Positions 60,385 to 64,000 of a stretch of 64,000 nt of DNA are shown here, piece by piece; position 1 is the first letter of the stretch; each line of letters begins with the position of its first letter. The notes beneath the pieces are model-generated. The model was not told the DNA's origin and searched no databases. It worked only from the letters and a program-made list of their open reading frames with translations. The translations under genes were made by a program, and so were the position numbers. The DNA is from Corynebacterium wankanglinii (GTDB lineage: Bacteria > Actinomycetota > Actinomycetes > Mycobacteriales > Mycobacteriaceae), in the NCBI GenBank assembly GCA_014490595.1, contig CP061031.1, positions 496,001 through 560,000 of the forward strand. The letters run 5' to 3'.

Positions 60385-61358
60385 ACCGGTGGTCGGGCCG
60401 TACTCGCTCGGTGCGCTCATCGTTTTCATCAAGGCCGCGGGCGAATTCGGCACCCCGGTCACCCTCGGCGTATTGGCGTGGGCGGTGCAGCAGTGGGCCG
60501 GTCGCGGGGTATTTGCATCCGGCGGGCGGGTGTCGAGGGCGGTCAACCTTCGGCCGTCGAGAAGCATGATGGCCTTTGCCTGGATCTACACCGCGATCGT
60601 GTTCGTACTCTGTGTGTTCATCCCCTACATCTCGATCATTTTTGGCGGCGATGACCATCCTGCGCTCCAAGCCGCCGAAACTGGATAACCTCACGCTCGA
60701 CTACTTCCAGAACGTTTTGACCATGCTGTCCGGCCAGGAGGCGCTGACACGCTCTATCGTGCTCGGCGCGATCGGTGCGACCACCGCCGTAATCCTAGCG
60801 CTGGCGGTGACGGTGTTTACCATGCGCAGCCGCCGCTGGCCCGCGCGCTTTTCCGACTTCTTGTCCGTCGCTCCGGACACCGTGCCTGGCATCGTGCTGG
60901 CCATTGGCTTCATCCTGCTGTGGAACTCTCCGAAGCTGCCATTTACCCCTTACGGCTCGCAGCTGATCCTCGTGATGGCGTTTACGGTGCTGTTCGTGCC
61001 CATGGCGGTGCACAACATCAAGACCTCCGCCGCCGCCATGCCGCCGACGATGTCTGAAGCCTCCGCTGTCGCCGGCGCGTCATCCTGGCAGACCTTTACC
61101 CGCGTCACCCTGCCCATGCTTGCGCCGGGAATCTTCGCCGGCTGGCTGCTCGCGTTTTTCGTGGGCATCCGCGAGCTGGTCATGTCCTCGCTGATCCGGC
61201 CGACGCGCATCAACCTGCTCGCACCGTGGATTCTGAACCAGTTTGAGCAGGGCCACCGCGCCGAGGCCATGGCGATGACGCTCATCGGTGTGGGCACCTC
61301 CACCGCCGTGCTCGTGCTGATCCGGTGGTGGCAGGGGCGTAGCACGTCAGTTCGGTAG
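60385..61358 (+). pseudogene. Iron-type ABC permease (FbpB-like), remnant with internal deletion and frameshift
   Basis: The remnant begins VVGPYSLGALIVFIKAAGEFGTP, the internal EAA-type segment of an FbpB-like double permease, so the first several helices are missing. A second break after GTPVTLG joins directly to AWAVQQWAGRGVFASGG, apparently losing some tens of residues. Near 60645-60655 one surplus base shifts the frame, after which the second half reads normally (DNLTLDYFQNVLTMLSGQEAL to RWWQGRSTSVR) with its EAA loop SEASAVAGASSWQTFTRVTLP. Two deletions plus a frameshift mark it as decayed. Confidence 0.8.
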
Positions 61359-61728
61359 CTACACGCTGCGGGTCGGCGGGCTTCAAGACCTAAGTGTTAG
61401 ATGTCTTTGCCTCTGCCTGAAACAGTTTTATCCTAACTTAGCCACTTATAGTATGCACAGCTTGCAGTAAAGATATTCTAAGTATTACCCCCAATTACCC
61501 CCTATTCTTAAGTTCTATTCACCTCTAAAGTGCATGTTCATATTCATATGCCACGGGAAACGCCAAGCTCAAACGACATAAATCTTCCGATTTGACGCGT
61601 CCCCCACCAGGCTAGGGGCGCCCTTTGTCCTTGCAGACATATAGCGGGGATAGTACGTGCACATAAGTTGACTCACGACTACACAGCTTTGCTCGCACTG
61701 TATGGCAACTTCGCTTTAACGCCTTCGA
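61359..61728. other. AT-rich non-coding segment
   Basis: No ORF with coding character, no clear promoter, RNA gene or repeat was found in these 370 bases. The base composition is visibly lower in GC than the surrounding genes (for example 61420-61560), and it continues into the yjdF gene, so this marks the left part of a foreign-looking island. Confidence 0.6.
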
Positions 61729-62154
61729 CTACTTGCCTTTATGTTTGGCCTTCTTTTTCATAGCACGGATCTGAAATTTCCGTTGTGCTTCTTCGCGCCG
61801 AGCGATCTGCGAAGCTTTCTTCTTGTTTGCGTTAGCTAGTTCGAAATTTAACTTTGTTGCTTCTTGGGCTTTCGAGGACACCCCTGAAGTCTTACGTTGT
61901 TCCTTATTGACTTTCCGCTGTAGGCGTTTGGGATTTCCTCGCTGTGGCTCTTCAATAGTGCCAGGTATAGGTACGGAGCAATGAGCACGTTTGACTAGGG
62001 AAGAACCATTGACGAGTAGCCACTCATATAGTTCGGCATTATTAGGTTCTGGGCCGAAAACTACTCGGACGGCGCGGAGTTGGTTGTTACTGGAAGTCTC
62101 GTAAACTCCGCACCAAAATTGTCCATCATGATAAAGGGTGAATTGAGCAGGCAT
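61729..62154 (-). CDS. yjdF: YjdF family protein (DUF2992)
   Basis: ATG 62154 opens PAQFTLYHDGQFWCGVYE, the YjdF family N-terminus; the earlier in-frame start at 62241 would run through the structured leader and is rejected. The 141-residue product has an N-terminal beta-rich half and a C-terminal half that is very basic and helical (RLQRKVNKEQRK, KFQIRAMKKKAKHKGK). The gene is AT-rich and uses codons unlike its neighbours, pointing to transfer. In Bacillus yjdF is preceded by an azaaromatic-sensing RNA; its function is unproven. Confidence 0.82.
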   Translation of the reverse strand: MPAQFTLYHDGQFWCGVYETSSNNQLRAVRVVFGPEPNNAELYEWLLVNGSSLVKRAHCSVPIPGTIEEPQRGNPKRLQRKVNKEQRKTSGVSSKAQEATKLNFELANANKKKASQIARREEAQRKFQIRAMKKKAKHKGK

Positions 62155-62290
62155 AGTTGTCTCCAGGTACGCTAAAGCGGACCTGACGACGCCGGATTCT
62201 TTAACTCTCATGAGAGCAAGAGTTAAAGCGACGGATAGCACTGGTTAGTGCTATCGCTCAGACTTCCTACTGAGACTGTGCGTTTCGCGC
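62155..62290 (-). promoter_or_regulatory. Structured 5' leader of yjdF, possible riboswitch
   Basis: Read on the minus strand the leader folds into successive hairpins: GATAGCACT paired with AGTGCTATC (plus 62233-62254), CTTTAACTCT paired with AGAGTTAAAG (plus 62199-62228), and CGCTTTAGCG near 62170. Several clustered stems directly before yjdF fit the yjdF (azaaromatic) riboswitch class, but I cannot confirm the consensus by eye. No Shine-Dalgarno close to ATG 62154 is strong. Confidence 0.4.
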
Positions 62291-62496
62291 ATCAGGATCT
62301 TACGGGGGATAACGCTAACACACCCTAGGGGCAGAGAACGCAGCCAACCGATGTCATGAAAAGTCATTTGTGGCGGGAATGAATACCTAAGCCGGAGAAG
62401 AGACAGTGGGTGCCCAGTGTGGGAGTATTGCGAAACTGTAGCGCGCGCATTAACCTAAAAGTGACAGCACAGTTCACCTTTGAATTGCGTCTGCAC

Positions 62497-62550
62497 AATA
62501 AAAAGGCCCCAACGAGTGGCTACTCGTTGAGACCCTCGGGCCTTAAAGAC
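62497..62550 (-). terminator. Rho-independent terminator, minus strand
   Basis: On the minus strand AAGGCCC and an inner stem CAACGAGT/ACTCGTTG form a long hairpin closed by GGGCCTT and followed by TTTTTATT. It would end a transcript coming from the right. No annotated minus-strand gene lies immediately to its right; the nearest is metX beyond 63340. Confidence 0.7.
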
Positions 62551-62838
62551 CCACGTGAAGCATCACTGCAATGAGCTTCACTGTTACGGTCGCAAGTGTT
62601 ATGACCTTGATTGCCACATCGAGCCAGCTAAGCTTCCGTGGCGTCAAGGTCTTTTCTTTTGCGACCGGGTGTATTCAATGAGTGTTTACCCATTGTCTAC
62701 CTCCCTTTGCGTCGTAGGGTTGTCCGCTCGCCCGAAAAGGGCGCGCGGGACGACCCACGTCACGCGCGGGCCTTACCGCGCACCGACGAGGAAGTCACGC
62801 CCACACCCCACCACAAGTAGTGGGGCATGATTGTGAAC
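62551..62838. other. Non-coding junction segment
   Basis: The left part is AT-rich; from about 62700 the sequence returns to high GC. It holds a plus-strand ORF of 36 codons (62573-62683) without supporting signals and an imperfect hairpin near 62715-62755 (GTTGTCC facing GGGACGAC). A small CCCCAC/GTGGGG stem at 62806-62825 precedes the metallophosphoesterase remnant. No convincing gene was found. Confidence 0.5.
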
Positions 62839-63343
62839 CAGAATCGTCCGCAAGCGCTTCACCGATGCCACATATGGGGAGGTCGCGCGGTTTTTCACGC
62901 GCGGGCTCGAGTTGTTCGACACGGTGGTGTTCATCGCTGGCAACCACGACGTGCACCACGACCTCACTGGGATTATCCCGTGCGGCGTGATCGTCGCAAG
63001 GCAAGAGCCCCAGACCATCCGGGCGGGTGGGTGGGCGCTGCACACCGCCGCGGTGGAGGTGGACCGAGACCCGCGCCGGCTCGTCCCCGAGTTCCCGGCG
63101 CCGGTGGAAGAAGCCCCGAACCTGGGCCTTTTGCATACCTCCGTCACCGGTGAATATTCCAACAACTCGTGCCTGCCGTGCACCCGCGACGAGCTTGCCG
63201 CCTGCGGTTACGGCGCGTGGCTGCTCGGGCATGTACACAAACGCATCACGCTTTCCGACGCCCCGTTTGCCGGCTGGGTCGGCATGGACAGGTCCTACCT
63301 GGCCACCGCGGACGGTGAAAAGGTGCGGGTAGCGGACCTTTAG
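62839..63343 (+). pseudogene. Metallophosphoesterase, 5'-truncated remnant
   Basis: The readable frame RIVRKRFTDATYGEVARFF continues to LFDTVVFIAGNHDVHHD and GAWLLGHVHKRITLS, which carry the GNHD and GHVH metal-binding motifs of calcineurin-like phosphoesterases of the SbcD-like group. The first motif (Asp-x-His) and the N-terminal strand are missing, because an in-frame TGA at about 62834 precedes the homology and the AT-rich island adjoins. The TAG stop overlaps the convergent metX stop. The remnant is probably non-functional. Confidence 0.75.
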
Positions 63344-64000
63344 ATATCGTAGGCGCCGCGCTCGGCGGCAACTTCTCGTGCGGACGGTGTCTCCCGGGTC
63401 AAGGTAATGAAGTTGCGCAGGATCCGGTCCATCTGGCGGGCCTCCACCAAAAACGCGTCGTGGCCCACGGGGGAGGACAGCTTCGCCATGGCGAGCAGGG
63501 TGCCCAGGTTGCGGGAGAGGTGTTCCTGCTGGTGATACGGGTACAAGATGTCGGTGTCCACGCCCACGATCATGGTGGGCACGGTGGAGGACGCCAGCGC
63601 CTTGTTCAGCCCGCCGCGGCCGCGCCCCACGTCGTGGCGGTTCAACGCCTCAGTGAGGGTGACGTAGCAGGCGGCGTCGAAACGCTCGGTGAGCTTTTTG
63701 CCCTGGTGCTCGAGGTAGGACTGGACCGCGAAGCGCTGGCCGTCGTCCCGGAAGGGGCCGAGCGGGTTTTCGCCGGGCTGGGCGGAGGTACCGAAGCGCT
63801 CGTCGATCTCCAGCTCGCCCCGGTAGGTCAGGTGCGCGATGCGCCGCGCCGCAGCCAAGCCGGCATCGGGTGAACGGCCAGTGCCGTGGTAATCCCCGCC
63901 CTGCCAATCGGGGTCGTGGGTGATCGACGTGATCTGGGCGGACTGGATACCGATCTGCCAGGCGCTTGCGCGGGCCGACACAGCCAGCACAAGCGCGTAG
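63340..64000 (-). CDS. metX: Homoserine O-acetyltransferase MetX, partial (C-terminal part)
   Basis: MetX transfers acetyl from acetyl-CoA to homoserine, the first specific step of methionine synthesis in corynebacteria. The frame is open to the window edge and gives 219 residues of the C-terminal portion: SARASAWQIGIQSAQI, the lid helices (FDAACYVTLTEALNRHDVGRG), and the Asp and His of the catalytic triad in VGVDTDILYP and SPVGHDAFL. The nucleophile Ser lies outside the window. It fits the sulfur theme of metQNI and the McbR boxes. Confidence 0.93.
   Translation of the reverse strand, partial: YALVLAVSARASAWQIGIQSAQITSITHDPDWQGGDYHGTGRSPDAGLAAARRIAHLTYRGELEIDERFGTSAQPGENPLGPFRDDGQRFAVQSYLEHQGKKLTERFDAACYVTLTEALNRHDVGRGRGGLNKALASSTVPTMIVGVDTDILYPYHQQEHLSRNLGTLLAMAKLSSPVGHDAFLVEARQMDRILRNFITLTRETPSAREVAAERGAYDI

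Noticed and set aside
62573..62683. Small ORF of 36 codons in the AT-rich island
   Set aside because: No ribosome binding site or recognised family; kept only as a low-interest observation.

Overview
The window is from a high-GC actinobacterium, almost certainly a Corynebacterium. The gene order follows the corynebacterial chromosome: ESX genes, rplM-rpsI, glmM, alr-tsaE-tsaB-rimI-tsaD, groES-groEL, whiB-sigD-rsdA, guaB-guaB3-guaA, a PspC-type two-component system, metQNI, dnaE2, trmL/folD and metX. Two boxes matching the corynebacterial McbR site and a HrcA CIRCE box fit this assignment. No tRNA, rRNA, CRISPR array or intact insertion sequence was seen.

Layout. 1-9160: an ESX-4-like type VII secretion locus (eccB, mycP, eccD, eccC, a secretion-associated gene, two WXG100 genes) closed by a strong terminator. 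9299-12916: ribosomal genes rplM-rpsI, an HNH endonuclease-like gene and glmM. 13024-16334: an unrecognised three-gene operon including a Cys-rich protein with a Glu/Pro tail, an alpha/beta hydrolase and a GAP-like membrane protein. 16342-20542: alanine racemase and the tRNA t6A genes. 21092-25686: CIRCE-controlled groES-groEL, WhiB regulator, sigma factor SigD with its anti-sigma factor, and a DUF5319 gene. 25814-31516: GMP synthesis (guaB, guaB3, guaA) with an Aer-like PAS gene inside. 31526-34438: a PspC protein and a PspC-domain sensor kinase/response regulator pair. 34435-42708: a divergent FAD protein and peptide-type ABC transporter cluster sharing a perfect McbR box, ending in a CMD/AhpD-type protein. 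42751-46342: a PspC protein, a membrane protein, and the SOS genes imuA'-imuB. 46343-52465: a lipoprotein, a sucrase/ferredoxin-like protein and the methionine importer metQ2-metQ1-metN-metI plus a HAD phosphatase. 52598-59628: dnaE2 with a LexA-like box, PH-domain membrane proteins, and trmL/folD on overlapping divergent promoters. 59704-61358: a decayed iron-type ABC transporter. 61359-62838: an AT-rich foreign-looking segment with yjdF. 62839-64000: a 5'-truncated metallophosphoesterase and the 3' part of metX.

Main unusual features. (1) An 11-bp motif, GCYTATCGACG, is scattered in both orientations far more often than base composition predicts, with a concentration in imuB and dnaE2; it looks like an uptake-sequence-type signal. 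(2) Intergenic arrays of short direct repeats facing inverted copies lie near 43.3, 43.85 and 55.9 kb. (3) At least eight apparent single-base frameshifts, two of them in the normally essential glmM, suggest base-level sequence errors mixed with genuine gene decay. (4) Many genes start exactly seven bases after a -10 hexamer, indicating leaderless transcripts.
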